This document shows positions 53,061 to 61,617 of a stretch of DNA of 64,000 bases, piece after piece. Within the stretch, counting starts at the first letter, position 1. Each line of letters opens with the position of its first letter. This stretch comes from Flavobacterium subsaxonicum WB 4.1-42 = DSM 21790 (GTDB taxonomy: Bacteria; Bacteroidota; Bacteroidia; Flavobacteriales; Flavobacteriaceae). The stretch spans positions 1-64,000 of the forward strand of contig NZ_AUGP01000018.1 in the NCBI RefSeq assembly GCF_000422725.1. The letters are read 5' to 3'. The position numbers and the translations under genes are program-made. The notes beneath the pieces are model-generated. The model saw only the letters and a program-made list of their open reading frames with translations, did not search any database and was not told where the DNA came from.

Positions 53061-53095
53061 AAAAGCTTCAGTAAAAACTGAAGCTTTTTAGTTTT
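53061..53095 (+). terminator. Terminator after the first type A surface protein
   Basis: A perfect 12-bp stem AAAAGCTTCAGT / ACTGAAGCTTTT with an AAAA loop and T-rich tail; same family as those at 48166 and 59439. Confidence 0.85.
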
Positions 53096-53135
53096 TATAT
53101 CTTAGCATTTCGATATAAATTATCCACAAGTAACT

Positions 53136-53456
53136 ATGAGCAGCCACAACCCAACAATTAACGGGCACTTAGATATAATAGTAAGCAGCAACGAAGACGA
53201 ATTTGAAGGCAAGAAAGAAAGCCGGAACGAAGTTTTAATTCACGGCAACCCCGAAGGGCTCCGCTCGTTAGCTAACCTCTTATTTCAATTAGCCGATGCC
53301 GACCAGGAAAGTAATGCCGATCTGCCCGTGGGCGCAAGGGAGCACGAGCATTTGTACCCCGGCTCAGAGCTGTCTAAAACTTCGGTAACCGTTATCGTAG
53401 GCCGTTTAGATGCCAAAGGTACGGGTACATTTTATGAGCGGTATAGTGCCAGGTAA
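53136..53456 (+). CDS. Imm32-like small protein
   Basis: A 106-residue cytoplasmic protein. The pattern EVLIHGNPEGLRSLANLLFQLADAD, then HEHLYPGSELSKTSVTVIVGRLD resembles the Imm32 immunity protein family (short beta-alpha fold with H-x-H and a terminal strand). Assignment is from memory of the pattern and is uncertain. No polymorphic toxin gene lies nearby, so if it is Imm32-like it is an orphan. It precedes the amine oxidase gene by 41 bases and may share its transcript. Confidence 0.6.
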   Translation: MSSHNPTINGHLDIIVSSNEDEFEGKKESRNEVLIHGNPEGLRSLANLLFQLADADQESNADLPVGAREHEHLYPGSELSKTSVTVIVGRLDAKGTGTFYERYSAR

Positions 53457-53497
53457 CTACAATTAAATAGTATCTTGCTTACCCTATCTCATAACAA

Positions 53498-54814
53498 ATG
53501 AAAACTACTGATGTTATTATAATTGGTGCCGGTGCAGCCGGCCTTATGGCTGCCTACACACTGGTTAAAGCAGGTAAAACCGTTACGGTGCTCGAAGCCC
53601 GAAACCGCATTGGCGGGCGCATACACACCATAAGCAACAAGCAATTTTCTACGCCTGTAGAGCTGGGTGCCGAGTTTATCCACGGCGATTTGCCGGTTAC
53701 GCTTAACCTGCTTAAAGAGGCAGGTATTGGCAGTACCGATGTTGGTTTTGAGATGTGGCAGCACCATAACGGCAAGTTTGAACAAAGCGATGAGTTTGTT
53801 GAGGGCTGGGGCAATTTTCTGGAAAAGCTGAACCAGTTAGAGCACGACATGCCGTTAAACGACTTTTTGCAACAAAACTTTAGCGCAGAAGAGTATGCTA
53901 GTATGCGCACCCAGATAGAAAACTATGTAGCCGGATATGATACTGCTGATAGTACCGATGCCAGTGCGTTTGCCCTTCGCAACGAATGGAACCACGAAGA
54001 TGAAGATGCCCAGCACCGCGTTAACGGTGGCTATTGCACCATGATAAACTATCTGGCCGATACCTGCCGCAATGCTGGTAACGATGTCCTTCTGAATGCT
54101 GTAGCGCGGCAAGTTATTTGGAAAAACGATGCCGTAACGGTAACAACTACTAATGGTAATAGCTATGTGGCAGGCAAAGTAATTATTGCCCTGCCTTTGG
54201 GCTTGCTACAGGCCCCTAAAGATGCCGAAGGTGCAATTACTTTCAGCCCGCCGCTTGATGAGCAGGAAAAGGCCATTAACAACATAGGGTTTGGGTCGGT
54301 TATAAAAATATTGCTGGAGTTTAACGATGTGTTTTGGGAGAGCGATGCCGTTACCCAACTTACCGGTGCCAATTTATCTACTATGGGCTTTTTATTCGCC
54401 AATGATGAGATACCCACGTTCTGGACACAGGCTCCGGCCCATAGTCCGCTACTTACGGGCTGGCTTGGCGGCCCACCGGCGTACGATAAAAAAGATATGC
54501 CGGATGAAAGTATTATGCAGTTAGCCATAGCATCGCTAAGCCGGGTCTTTAAAATTGAACCTGAAGCATTACACAATAAATTGGTTGCCTGGAAGGTTGC
54601 CAACTGGACGGCCAAAGCCTACACCCGCGGCTCTTATGCTTATGATAAAGTAGAAAGCCCACAAGCCCGTAAAATATTGCTGCAACCCGTAGCAAACACC
54701 GTATACTTTGCCGGAGAATACCTGTACGATGGCCCTGCTATGGGCACCGTTGAAGCTGCCCTGACCAGTGGTAAAAATGTTGCTGAAAGTGTATTAAAAA
54801 ACAAACAGTTATAA
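53498..54814 (+). CDS. Flavin-containing amine oxidase
   Basis: A 438-residue FAD enzyme. The dinucleotide-binding motif is VIIIGAGAAGLMAAYTL at the N-terminus with the acidic end VTVLEARNRIGGRIHT. Then come ELGAEFIHG and the C-terminal FAD motif YFAGEYLYDGPAMGTVEAALTSG. This is the monoamine oxidase/polyamine oxidase family: it oxidises an amine to an imine with release of hydrogen peroxide. No signal peptide, so cytoplasmic. The substrate cannot be read. Confidence 0.92.
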   Translation: MKTTDVIIIGAGAAGLMAAYTLVKAGKTVTVLEARNRIGGRIHTISNKQFSTPVELGAEFIHGDLPVTLNLLKEAGIGSTDVGFEMWQHHNGKFEQSDEFVEGWGNFLEKLNQLEHDMPLNDFLQQNFSAEEYASMRTQIENYVAGYDTADSTDASAFALRNEWNHEDEDAQHRVNGGYCTMINYLADTCRNAGNDVLLNAVARQVIWKNDAVTVTTTNGNSYVAGKVIIALPLGLLQAPKDAEGAITFSPPLDEQEKAINNIGFGSVIKILLEFNDVFWESDAVTQLTGANLSTMGFLFANDEIPTFWTQAPAHSPLLTGWLGGPPAYDKKDMPDESIMQLAIASLSRVFKIEPEALHNKLVAWKVANWTAKAYTRGSYAYDKVESPQARKILLQPVANTVYFAGEYLYDGPAMGTVEAALTSGKNVAESVLKNKQL

Positions 54815-54815
54815 T

Positions 54816-54856
54816 GCTTTGCGAGCCTTTGTGCCTTCTTTGTGCCTCTTTGCGTA
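54816..54856 (+). repeat. TTTGTGCC-type intergenic repeat
   Basis: The stretch after the amine oxidase stop reads GCTTTGCGAG, CCTTTGTGCC, TTCTTTGTGCC, TCTTTGCG: four related units in tandem. Such TTTGCG/TTTGTGCC strings recur in intergenic DNA of Flavobacterium-type genomes as I know them; function unknown. Confidence 0.5.
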
Positions 54857-54865
54857 AATAATAAT

Positions 54866-55615
54866 TTACTTAAAATTCTTTAAAAAATCTTCTTTATACG
54901 TAGGCGATATCTCTACTTCGGCACCATCTTCAAGGGTAATGTAGCCACCTTTGTTGTAAAGTTTTACAAAGTTGAGGTTAACAATATGCGATTTATGCAC
55001 CCTTAAAAACGGCAGGGGCAGCATCTCGTTAAAATGCTTTAAAAAACGGCAAGCCATTTTTTTAGACCCGTTGGTAAGGTAAAGGTCGGTAAAATTGCCA
55101 TTGCCTTTCAGGCGTACGATCTCTTCCATTTTTACAATTTCAAACCCCTCCATTGTAGGCAAAATAACCTGTTGCTTCTCGGCTTTAGGCTCCCTGAAAT
55201 TCTCTACAATAATCTTATTGCGGTTAAACAGCTCTTTGTTTATAACCTGTTGCTGCACCTTATTAACTGCCACAATAAGCTCTTCGATACTAATAGGTTT
55301 CAGCAGGTAGTAAGCGGCACTTCGGTTTAGCGCCTTTAACGAATATTCCGAAAAAGCAGTCACAAAAATGGTCTCAAAAGTTAGGGTGCTACAAGCCTCC
55401 AGCACATCAAAGGCATTGCCAAAAGGCATCTCTACATCCAGAAAAACCAGATGGGGCTGCAATTCGTGTAACAGGGGCACAGCCTCGCGGCTGTTTTGCG
55501 CTTCGCCTACAATTTCCACCTGCGGGCAGTATTTGGTAAGGTAGCTGCGCAGCACTTCCCTGGCGGCAGTTTCATCTTCTACAATAACGCTTCTTATTTT
55601 TTGAAAGCTCATCAT
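54866..55615 (-). CDS. LytTR response regulator
   Basis: A 249-residue regulator. The receiver has acidic residues in VIVEDE and phospho-acceptor D60 (LVFLDVEMPFG), with Lys in LLKPISIEE. A C-terminal LytTR domain (about 145-245) shows IVRLKGNGNFTDLYL and FLRVHKSHIVNLNFVK. It is the partner of the LytS-type kinase directly upstream: the start codon overlaps the kinase stop by 4 bases (ATGA), so they are translationally coupled. Target genes unknown. Confidence 0.93.
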   Translation of the reverse strand: MMSFQKIRSVIVEDETAAREVLRSYLTKYCPQVEIVGEAQNSREAVPLLHELQPHLVFLDVEMPFGNAFDVLEACSTLTFETIFVTAFSEYSLKALNRSAAYYLLKPISIEELIVAVNKVQQQVINKELFNRNKIIVENFREPKAEKQQVILPTMEGFEIVKMEEIVRLKGNGNFTDLYLTNGSKKMACRFLKHFNEMLPLPFLRVHKSHIVNLNFVKLYNKGGYITLEDGAEVEISPTYKEDFLKNFK

Positions 55616-57426
55616 GGTTTATTTATAATTGGGAAAGTAATTTCTACAATAGTGCCTGTTTCCGGTGCCGTTTTCTCGGTTACCGTAAAGGCCATATTGG
55701 TTTTATACAGCTCGTTTAACAGCGTCATGCGCTCTTTGGTATTGGTAAGCCCGCGCGAGTTGTGCGCCTTTTGGTTGTGCGTTTTTAGCTCGCCGCTTTT
55801 GGTGGGGCCAATGCCATCATCATCAATGGTAATCAGTATTTTTTTGCCGGCAAGCTCCACCGTCATTTTCAGCACGCCTCTTTCCTCTTTATAGCGAAGT
55901 CCGTGCCAAATGGCATTTTCCAGGTGCGGCTGAACGATCATGTTGGGCACCCAGATGGTATCGGGATCCAGCTTTTCGTCTACCTTAATCTCAAAACGGA
56001 ATTTATCTTTAAAGCGCAGGTGCTCCAGCTCAAGGTATTTGGTTAAGTTCTCAATCTCATTGCCCAGTGTAACAAAATCTTTGTTGGAGTTTTCCATAGT
56101 GTTGCGCATCAGGTTAGAGTAGGAGGTAAGGTATTTATTAGCCTCAAGCTCGTTATTCTGGGCAATAAACTGGTTGACACTATTAAGGCTGTTGAATATA
56201 AAATGCGGGTTCATCTCCCGCCTTAGCGACTGTAAGGCTATCTCTTTATTCTTGGTTTTGATGGAATACAGCGCCTTAACAATAAAGGCAAAAAGCAGCA
56301 AAAGCAGCACCATAAAGCCCAATAACAGGTAGTTAAACGTGTTTTTACGGGTAATAAGCTCGTCTTTAAAACTCTTCTCGGTTTCCAGCCTGCGTATCCT
56401 TTCTTCGGTAACCCTAAAGGTCTTGGCATCGGTCAGCGACGTATCCGACAGGATAATGCGGTCGAGATTTTTAAAAAATTCCTCATACATTTCCATACTG
56501 GCCTTATCGTCTCCCGTAGCTTTATAATGGTCAATCAGCAGTATTACAGTCTCTTTTGCCTCAAAGGTTTTACCGTTGGCCGATGCAATTTTATACGATT
56601 CTTTTAAGGCATTTACGCCGTTTTCGGCATCATCCATCTTAAAATAAATCGAGGCAAGATATTGCAGTTGTACAATCTGGGTGTTGTAGTTTTTTAAGGC
56701 TTTGGCATCTTCCAACAGCTCTTTAACTACGGTTACAGCCTCTTCGTAGCGTTTGGCGGCAACATGCAGTTTGGCAATTTCGCTGTATATTTTAATGGCC
56801 TTTACAGGATAGTTCTTGGCCTGCCCCAATGCCAGCTCATAATTTTGCAGCGTAGCCGTGGTATCGCTGCCTTTTAGGTTAAGGGCCGCCAGTTGCATGT
56901 AGGTATCGGCTACTTCGGCTTTTTTACGTTGTTTATTGAGCAGGCTTATGTTTGCGTTTAGGTAGCTTTCTTCAATTTGGGGGTTACCCTGATTTTTTAG
57001 ACGGTTGTAGTCGTTTAAGTTTAACGTCTTAGCTGTTTTATCTATAGCGGTAGTTGCGGCGGCATTATAGTTTTGGGCGGCAGCACGCAATTTACCCTGA
57101 TGCTCCTGCACCCTTGCAATTTTGCGCATCATTTTTGCGCGGCCGGCAATATCGTTAGCAGCCGTATAAATTTCAAGTGCTTTAAATAAGTATTCCTCAG
57201 CCTTAGGCAAATCATCCTTATCATCAAATTCCTGTGATAACAGCTCGTAGTTACGGGCAATTTTAGAGTTATCGTTCTCTATTAAAGAGCGTTCTAAATC
57301 GGTGGCTGCCTTTTTTAAGTTGGCCGGGGTTTCCTTCTTTTTGGGTTCCCCGCCCTGGGCTTTAACTGCTGTCGAACTCAGTAAAAGCGATAACATTAGT
57401 AGTAATATAGCGGTAAAGCGGCGCAT
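55612..57426 (-). CDS. TPR sensor histidine kinase, LytS type
   Basis: A 604-residue kinase. Signal peptide MRRFTAILLLMLSLLLSSTAVKAQ, then periplasmic TPR repeats (about 40-335). A transmembrane helix lies at about 360-385 (NYLLLGFMVLLLLLFAFIV), followed by the His_kinase domain with LRREMNPHFIFNSLNSV (acceptor His) and the ATP-binding part (MIVQPHLENAIWHGL, DDGIGP, GLTNTKERM). ATG 57426 is chosen because it gives the signal peptide; the frame continues upstream for 35 unlike codons. Pairs with the overlapping LytTR regulator. Confidence 0.92.
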   Translation of the reverse strand: MRRFTAILLLMLSLLLSSTAVKAQGGEPKKKETPANLKKAATDLERSLIENDNSKIARNYELLSQEFDDKDDLPKAEEYLFKALEIYTAANDIAGRAKMMRKIARVQEHQGKLRAAAQNYNAAATTAIDKTAKTLNLNDYNRLKNQGNPQIEESYLNANISLLNKQRKKAEVADTYMQLAALNLKGSDTTATLQNYELALGQAKNYPVKAIKIYSEIAKLHVAAKRYEEAVTVVKELLEDAKALKNYNTQIVQLQYLASIYFKMDDAENGVNALKESYKIASANGKTFEAKETVILLIDHYKATGDDKASMEMYEEFFKNLDRIILSDTSLTDAKTFRVTEERIRRLETEKSFKDELITRKNTFNYLLLGFMVLLLLLFAFIVKALYSIKTKNKEIALQSLRREMNPHFIFNSLNSVNQFIAQNNELEANKYLTSYSNLMRNTMENSNKDFVTLGNEIENLTKYLELEHLRFKDKFRFEIKVDEKLDPDTIWVPNMIVQPHLENAIWHGLRYKEERGVLKMTVELAGKKILITIDDDGIGPTKSGELKTHNQKAHNSRGLTNTKERMTLLNELYKTNMAFTVTEKTAPETGTIVEITFPIINKP

Positions 57427-57455
57427 GCAGGTAGTATTAGTAATGTAAAGTAAAT

Positions 57456-57463
57456 CAAATTTA
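57456..57463 (-). promoter_or_regulatory. Promoter -7 box (TAAATTTG) of the LytS/LytTR operon
   Basis: Minus-strand TAAATTTG matches TAnnTTTG and lies 29 bases before the kinase ATG. The nearest -33 TTG (57487-57489) is 23 bases away, slightly far. Confidence 0.5.
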
Positions 57464-57539
57464 CACGGTTTTCCTATTGCTTTTACCAAGTCAAAGGCTC
57501 GTTTCACCACTTCTGCATAAAACGGCCTCAATAACCCAA

Positions 57540-57547
57540 TACATTTG
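57540..57547 (+). promoter_or_regulatory. Promoter -7 box (TACATTTG) of the tandem lipoprotein genes
   Basis: TACATTTG matches the consensus exactly, 48 bases before the first ATG; no clear -33 element. Confidence 0.55.
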
Positions 57548-57583
57548 TATCAGAATTAAGATGTAAAACTAATTAATCATTTA

Positions 57584-57975
57584 AAAATATTTATCATGAA
57601 AAAACTAATCGTATTAACAGCCCTTGTACTTACTGCAACTTTTAGCTTAACAAGCTGTGGTAAAAAAGAAGAAACTGCAACTGAAACTACTACAGATACT
57701 GTAGTTACTGAAACTGTTGAAGCTCCTGTAGCTCCTGCAGCTGATACTGTAAGTACTACAACTACTGTAACAACAGACACTGTAACTGAGAAAAAATAAT
57801 CTTTAAAAAATATTTATCATGAAAAAACTAATTGTATTAACAGCCCTTGTACTTACAGCAACTTTTAGCTTAACAAGCTGTGGTAAAAAAGAAGAAACTA
57901 CAACTGAAACTACTACAGATACTGTAGTTACTGAAACTGTTGAAGCTCCTGTAGCTCCTGCAGATACTGTAGCTG
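57584..57975 (+). repeat. Tandem duplication of a lipoprotein gene
   Basis: The segment from AAATATTTATC before copy 1 to about 57752 recurs from about 57807 to 57972 with three substitutions and a 3-base gap. The unit length is about 223 bases. High identity including silent sites indicates recent duplication or gene conversion. Confidence 0.85.
57596..57799 (+). CDS. Small Thr-rich lipoprotein, copy 1
   Basis: 67 residues. Signal MKKLIVLTALVLTATFSLTSC with lipobox LTSC (C21), then a low-complexity, acidic Thr/Val/Ala tail (TETTTDTVVTETVEAPVAPA) with no predicted fold. Similar small lipoproteins are abundant in Flavobacterium; their role is unknown, perhaps envelope spacing or stress protection. 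Almost identical to the next gene. Confidence 0.85.
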   Translation: MKKLIVLTALVLTATFSLTSCGKKEETATETTTDTVVTETVEAPVAPAADTVSTTTTVTTDTVTEKK

Positions 57976-58013
57976 CTCCTGCTGCAACAGATACTGTAGC
58001 TGTACAAAAATAA
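57819..58013 (+). CDS. Small Thr-rich lipoprotein, copy 2
   Basis: 64 residues. It starts 19 bases after copy 1 and repeats it with only about three base changes and one missing codon over the first 155 bases, then diverges at the 3' end (ADTVAAPAATDTVAVQK). The lipobox is LTSC (C21). The leader before the ATG is copied as well (AATATTTATC). A strong terminator follows, so both are probably on one mRNA. Confidence 0.85.
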   Translation: MKKLIVLTALVLTATFSLTSCGKKEETTTETTTDTVVTETVEAPVAPADTVAAPAATDTVAVQK

Positions 58014-58036
58014 TCAGTTATACTGTTATAATTTAG

Positions 58037-58070
58037 AAACCCTTTAGCGAAAGCTAAGGGGTTTTTTGCA
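58037..58070 (+). terminator. Terminator after the tandem lipoprotein genes
   Basis: A 12-bp stem (AAACCCTTTAGC / GCTAAGGGGTTT, one G-T pair), GAAA tetraloop, then T run. Confidence 0.85.
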
Positions 58071-58201
58071 TTATATAACTTTTTTTGTTTTTTCTTAAAA
58101 AAAATAAAATTACTTGTTAAACCTTTTGCTTTAGTTGTAGTCTTAAATGCAATCAGTCGGCTAAAGGTGTTTTTCTTTAGGCCGTATAATAAACACACAA
58201 T

Positions 58202-59425
58202 ATGGGAATAGGTAATCAGCTATGGTCGCGCAGAAAATTTGTAACCACCCTAACCGGGGCAGGTGCAGTTATAGTATTAAATCCGCCCCTTATGTGGGCT
58301 TTTGAAAACGAAGACCCGCGGGTGGCTGCCATTGTAGCCAGAACAATGGGTATAGACACACACAATCATGTTGACGTTCCGCTTAACGCGGATGAGCTTC
58401 CCGGCCCAAAACTGGACCTGGCTGCGGAGATGAAAAAATCGGGCCTTTCGGCAATATGCGCCACCTTTGCGGTAGATTACCAAAAGCTGACCAATCCCGG
58501 CGATGCCTATAACCGCTTTATAAGCGGATTGGATGCTATGGATGCGGTGTTACAAAGCAATAATATTAAACGCTCTTTAAATTTAGCCGACGTAAAAGCG
58601 GCCAAAAAGAGCGGTACACCAACCATTATACAATCGGTAGAAGGATGCCACTTTTTAGAAGGGCAGGCAAGCAGGGTACAGGTTGCCTACAACCGTGGCC
58701 TGCGCCATTTAGGATTGCTGCACGATAATGATGCCTCGGTTCCCCTGGGCGATGTATATACCAATACCGCTAAGTATGGCGGGTTAACTGCATTGGGTGC
58801 TGATGTTATTAAAGAGTGTAACCGCCTGGGTATTTTAATAGACCTTGCCCATGCCAGTAACGATACCATTAACGCGGCATTAAAGGTAACCACCAAACCA
58901 GTGGTTATATCGCACACGGGCCTTGATACGCAATTGGGGCAAAACCCTTTTATGGCTAAAATGATGAAGCCAAGGCTTATTAGCAAAGAGCAGGCTAAAA
59001 TTGTGGCCGGTGCCGGTGGTATTATTGGGGTGTGGACACATTTGGCCGAAACCCCGCTGGAATATGCCCAAAACGTGCGTGCTATGGTAGATGTTATTGG
59101 TATAGACCACGTAAGTATTGGTACCGATACAAAGCTAACCGCATCGTACAGGTCGCCTAACGATCAGGGCAGGAAGCCGGATGGCGATAAGCAGGGCCCT
59201 CCTCAAAATAAAGAAAAGGGTGGCCCCGAAGGTGGAAAGAAAGAAGAAGGCAAAGGCGGCGGCAGGGTTGGCGAACGTACCAACGAAGCGTGGAAAGACC
59301 AAAAGGTTGGCTTTTATTACGCCGTGGTAGATGCCCTGCTAAAAACAGGCTTTACCGAAGAGGATATTGCCAAATTTGGCGGCGGTAACTTTTGCCGCGT
59401 GTTTGATGCAGCTACTAAAGGATAA
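58202..59425 (+). CDS. Membrane dipeptidase (peptidase M19), Tat-type signal
   Basis: A 407-residue zinc dipeptidase. The N-terminus carries SRRKFV plus a hydrophobic stretch (TLTGAGAVIVLNPPL), a twin-arginine signal. M19 metal ligands are visible: DTHNHVD, the Glu in SVEGCHF, His in LIDLAHAS and VISHTG, and Asp in SIGTDT. About 40 residues of Gly/Lys/Pro/Glu low complexity (KPDGDKQGPPQNKEKGG, then GGKKEEGKGGG) are inserted between GTDT and the last catalytic-domain helix. Probably periplasmic; cleaves dipeptides, possibly of peptidoglycan turnover. Its own terminator follows. Confidence 0.9.
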   Translation: MGIGNQLWSRRKFVTTLTGAGAVIVLNPPLMWAFENEDPRVAAIVARTMGIDTHNHVDVPLNADELPGPKLDLAAEMKKSGLSAICATFAVDYQKLTNPGDAYNRFISGLDAMDAVLQSNNIKRSLNLADVKAAKKSGTPTIIQSVEGCHFLEGQASRVQVAYNRGLRHLGLLHDNDASVPLGDVYTNTAKYGGLTALGADVIKECNRLGILIDLAHASNDTINAALKVTTKPVVISHTGLDTQLGQNPFMAKMMKPRLISKEQAKIVAGAGGIIGVWTHLAETPLEYAQNVRAMVDVIGIDHVSIGTDTKLTASYRSPNDQGRKPDGDKQGPPQNKEKGGPEGGKKEEGKGGGRVGERTNEAWKDQKVGFYYAVVDALLKTGFTEEDIAKFGGGNFCRVFDAATKG

Positions 59426-59438
59426 CAAATTACAACAG

Positions 59439-59470
59439 AAAGCTTCAGTTTTTACTGAAGCTTTTTTATT
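59439..59470 (+). terminator. Terminator after the M19 dipeptidase gene
   Basis: A stem of AAAGCTTCAGT / ACTGAAGCTTT with a TTTT loop and T run. Confidence 0.85.
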
Positions 59471-59492
59471 ACAGATCAGTAAGGGTTTTTGA

Positions 59493-59521
59493 TTGGTATG
59501 CCAATTTTTTATTTATGTTTG
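59493..59521 (+). promoter_or_regulatory. Promoter of the 82-residue membrane protein gene
   Basis: TTG (59493-59495), an 18-base spacer and TATGTTTG (59514-59521). The ATG follows 28 bases after the -7 box. Confidence 0.6.
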
Positions 59522-59549
59522 CAGCAACCATCCAATTAGAATAATAGTT

Positions 59550-59798
59550 ATGAAACCAAACAAATTATCAGACCTGACCCTTGAAGAATTAACCAAACAA
59601 AAAAAGCAGATGTCCGGAATTGTAGGCGCCACTATAGCGGTACTGCTTATTTTTCTTGGAGCCATGATTTTTTTAATTTACAGGAAACAAAACTTAACGT
59701 TGCTGGCTATTTTGCCTTCTGCCGGTTTAGCGCTGTTACCGGGCGTAATAAGGCTAAACCAGCTTAACGCCGAAATTAAAGCGCGCGGAGGTAAGTAA
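59550..59798 (+). CDS. Small membrane protein, 82 residues
   Basis: A short cytoplasmic N-terminus (MKPNKLSDLTLEELTKQKKQM), two transmembrane helices (about 24-44 and 49-66) joined by a tight turn (YRKQN), and a basic tail. Start is ATG 59550; the frame runs back to 59493 through the promoter, so longer forms are rejected. No family recognised; comparable short proteins are common in Flavobacterium. It converges on the pseudouridine synthase gene. Confidence 0.75.
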   Translation: MKPNKLSDLTLEELTKQKKQMSGIVGATIAVLLIFLGAMIFLIYRKQNLTLLAILPSAGLALLPGVIRLNQLNAEIKARGGK

Positions 59799-59815
59799 TT
59801 CTACAGTTTGAGATT

Positions 59816-61504
59816 TTAAAAATCCTCCACAACTTCAAAACCCATCATTTCTCCCGTTAAGGGATGTGTAAATTCAAGAAAGGCGGCGTGTAAATGTAAT
59901 CTTTCGGCAGTGGTTCCGTATAAGGCATCGCCAACAATAGGTGCGTTAAGCCCCAGTTCGTGGGCGGCATGCATGCGCAATTGGTGGGTGCGCCCGGTAA
60001 GTGGCCAAAAGTGTATTTTAGTAGTGTTCGCGTATTTTTCTATTACTTTCCATTTGGTAATTGCTTTTTTTCCGAAGTCGAAACACACCAGCTGCCTCGG
60101 CCTGTTGTCCAGGTCGCCACGCAGGGGGAGGGATATTTCGCCTTCCGTTGCTTCAATAACTTTAGAGAGCAACGCGGTGTAGCGTTTGGTTACCGTGCGC
60201 TTTATAAACTGCCGCTGAATATGCTTGTGCGCTTCTTTGGTTTTGGCGACCACCAGTAGCCCCGATGTTGGCATATCCAGCCTGTGTATAATAAGTGGCT
60301 CAACAGTACCCAATGTGGTCTGAAGCCTTGTATACACCGAGTCCTGTATTTGTATACCGGGAACTGATAGCAAATCGGCGGGTTTGTTAACCACCACAAA
60401 GCTATCGTCTTCATAAATAATTTCGAGTGTTTTGCCTTCGCCCGTGTTCTTTAAAAGCGGGTTATCGTCTAAGGCAATGCCTTCCAGCATATGTTCCAGT
60501 ATGGGTTTGCATTTGCCGGTGCAGGCGGGGTAAAACTGTTTGTGTTTCCGTATTTCCGATTTTGGCGGTACACCCCACCAAAACTCGGCCATTGCCAATG
60601 GCTTGTAGCCGTGTAAAAAGGCTTGCTGCAACAGCTTGGGTGTGGCGCATTCTCCGGCGGCGGCGGGTGGCTTGCCAAAAACGGTATCGCTAAAAATAGC
60701 GTATAAGCTTTTCTTTTTACGGTCTTTGTTTAAAAACACATACTGCTCAAAAATTTGCTGCTGCAACGCCGCCGATTTTTCTTTGCGTTCTTTTTTTAAG
60801 GCTTCAATATCAGTATCAAATTGTGCCATTGCTACTTGCAGCCTGTCAATGTGCTGCTTCCATTTATCCAATAAAACAGCATACAGGTGCTTATCGTATA
60901 AACTATGGCGCACTAAATAGGCCTCAAAAAAAGCATAATCCAATTCGGTCAGGATGGTTTTTTGTTCGGTGCGAACGTGCTTCCGTATTTCTTTATTGCT
61001 TTTTAACTGGTTTTTAAGGGCTGCTATTTCTTGGGCCGACTGTACGGTTGCCTGTTTCAATTCCTGCTTAAGGCCTGCGTAAGTTTCGTTAGCCTCTATA
61101 ATCTTAACCTGTTTGTTAATGGTGTTTAGTAGTTCCTGACCTTGTAAAAAGAAGCTATCTTCGGCCAGCATATCAAAAACCGGCGGCACAAACTTTTGAT
61201 GCGTATTAGAGCCGGCCAACTTACCAGAAAAAGCCGACAGGTACCCTAATTTACCCTCGGTATCTTCAACAACCAAAACGCCAAACATTTTGCCAACACC
61301 CAATTCCTTATCCTTTTCGGTAAGCCCAAAATTATGGTCCAGGTCGGTTTGCGTTTGTAAATAGTGTTGCAATTCGGCCGTGGCAATTTTAGTCAGCGTG
61401 TGCGGTTCATAATAAAACGGAAACGTAAAACGCTGCGGCAACGCTATGCCGTTTATGGCATTTGCAGAAAAATAAGTAATGCTGTTTTGGTTGATATTCG
61501 CCAA
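59816..61504 (-). CDS. RluA-family pseudouridine synthase with long N-terminal extension
   Basis: A 562-residue protein. The C-terminal 220 residues are the RluA catalytic domain: IIYEDDSFVVVNKPADLLSVPG, the catalytic-Asp motif IIHRLDMPTSGLLVVAK, RYTALLSKV, and GRTHQLRMHAAHELGLNAPIVGD. The N-terminal 330 residues contain a long helical coiled-coil region (about 130-250: QELLNTINKQVKIIEANETY onwards) and a Cys-bearing part (AGECATPKLLQ). This extended form is usual in Bacteroidota. Converts uridine to pseudouridine in rRNA or tRNA; the exact site is unknown. Cytoplasmic. Confidence 0.9.
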   Translation of the reverse strand: MANINQNSITYFSANAINGIALPQRFTFPFYYEPHTLTKIATAELQHYLQTQTDLDHNFGLTEKDKELGVGKMFGVLVVEDTEGKLGYLSAFSGKLAGSNTHQKFVPPVFDMLAEDSFFLQGQELLNTINKQVKIIEANETYAGLKQELKQATVQSAQEIAALKNQLKSNKEIRKHVRTEQKTILTELDYAFFEAYLVRHSLYDKHLYAVLLDKWKQHIDRLQVAMAQFDTDIEALKKERKEKSAALQQQIFEQYVFLNKDRKKKSLYAIFSDTVFGKPPAAAGECATPKLLQQAFLHGYKPLAMAEFWWGVPPKSEIRKHKQFYPACTGKCKPILEHMLEGIALDDNPLLKNTGEGKTLEIIYEDDSFVVVNKPADLLSVPGIQIQDSVYTRLQTTLGTVEPLIIHRLDMPTSGLLVVAKTKEAHKHIQRQFIKRTVTKRYTALLSKVIEATEGEISLPLRGDLDNRPRQLVCFDFGKKAITKWKVIEKYANTTKIHFWPLTGRTHQLRMHAAHELGLNAPIVGDALYGTTAERLHLHAAFLEFTHPLTGEMMGFEVVEDF

Positions 61505-61617
61505 CGCTTTGAGGTATTGTTTTTTGTAATGCGAAAGTAGTAGATATTTATGTGTGCGTTAAGTGTAAGAGAAACAATTTATGTTATTTTAGCTGCAAAC
61601 TATTAACAAATAAATTT

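Noticed and set aside
57427..57531. 35-codon N-terminal extension of the LytS-type kinase
   Set aside because: It would bury the signal peptide in the chain and overlaps the promoter box.
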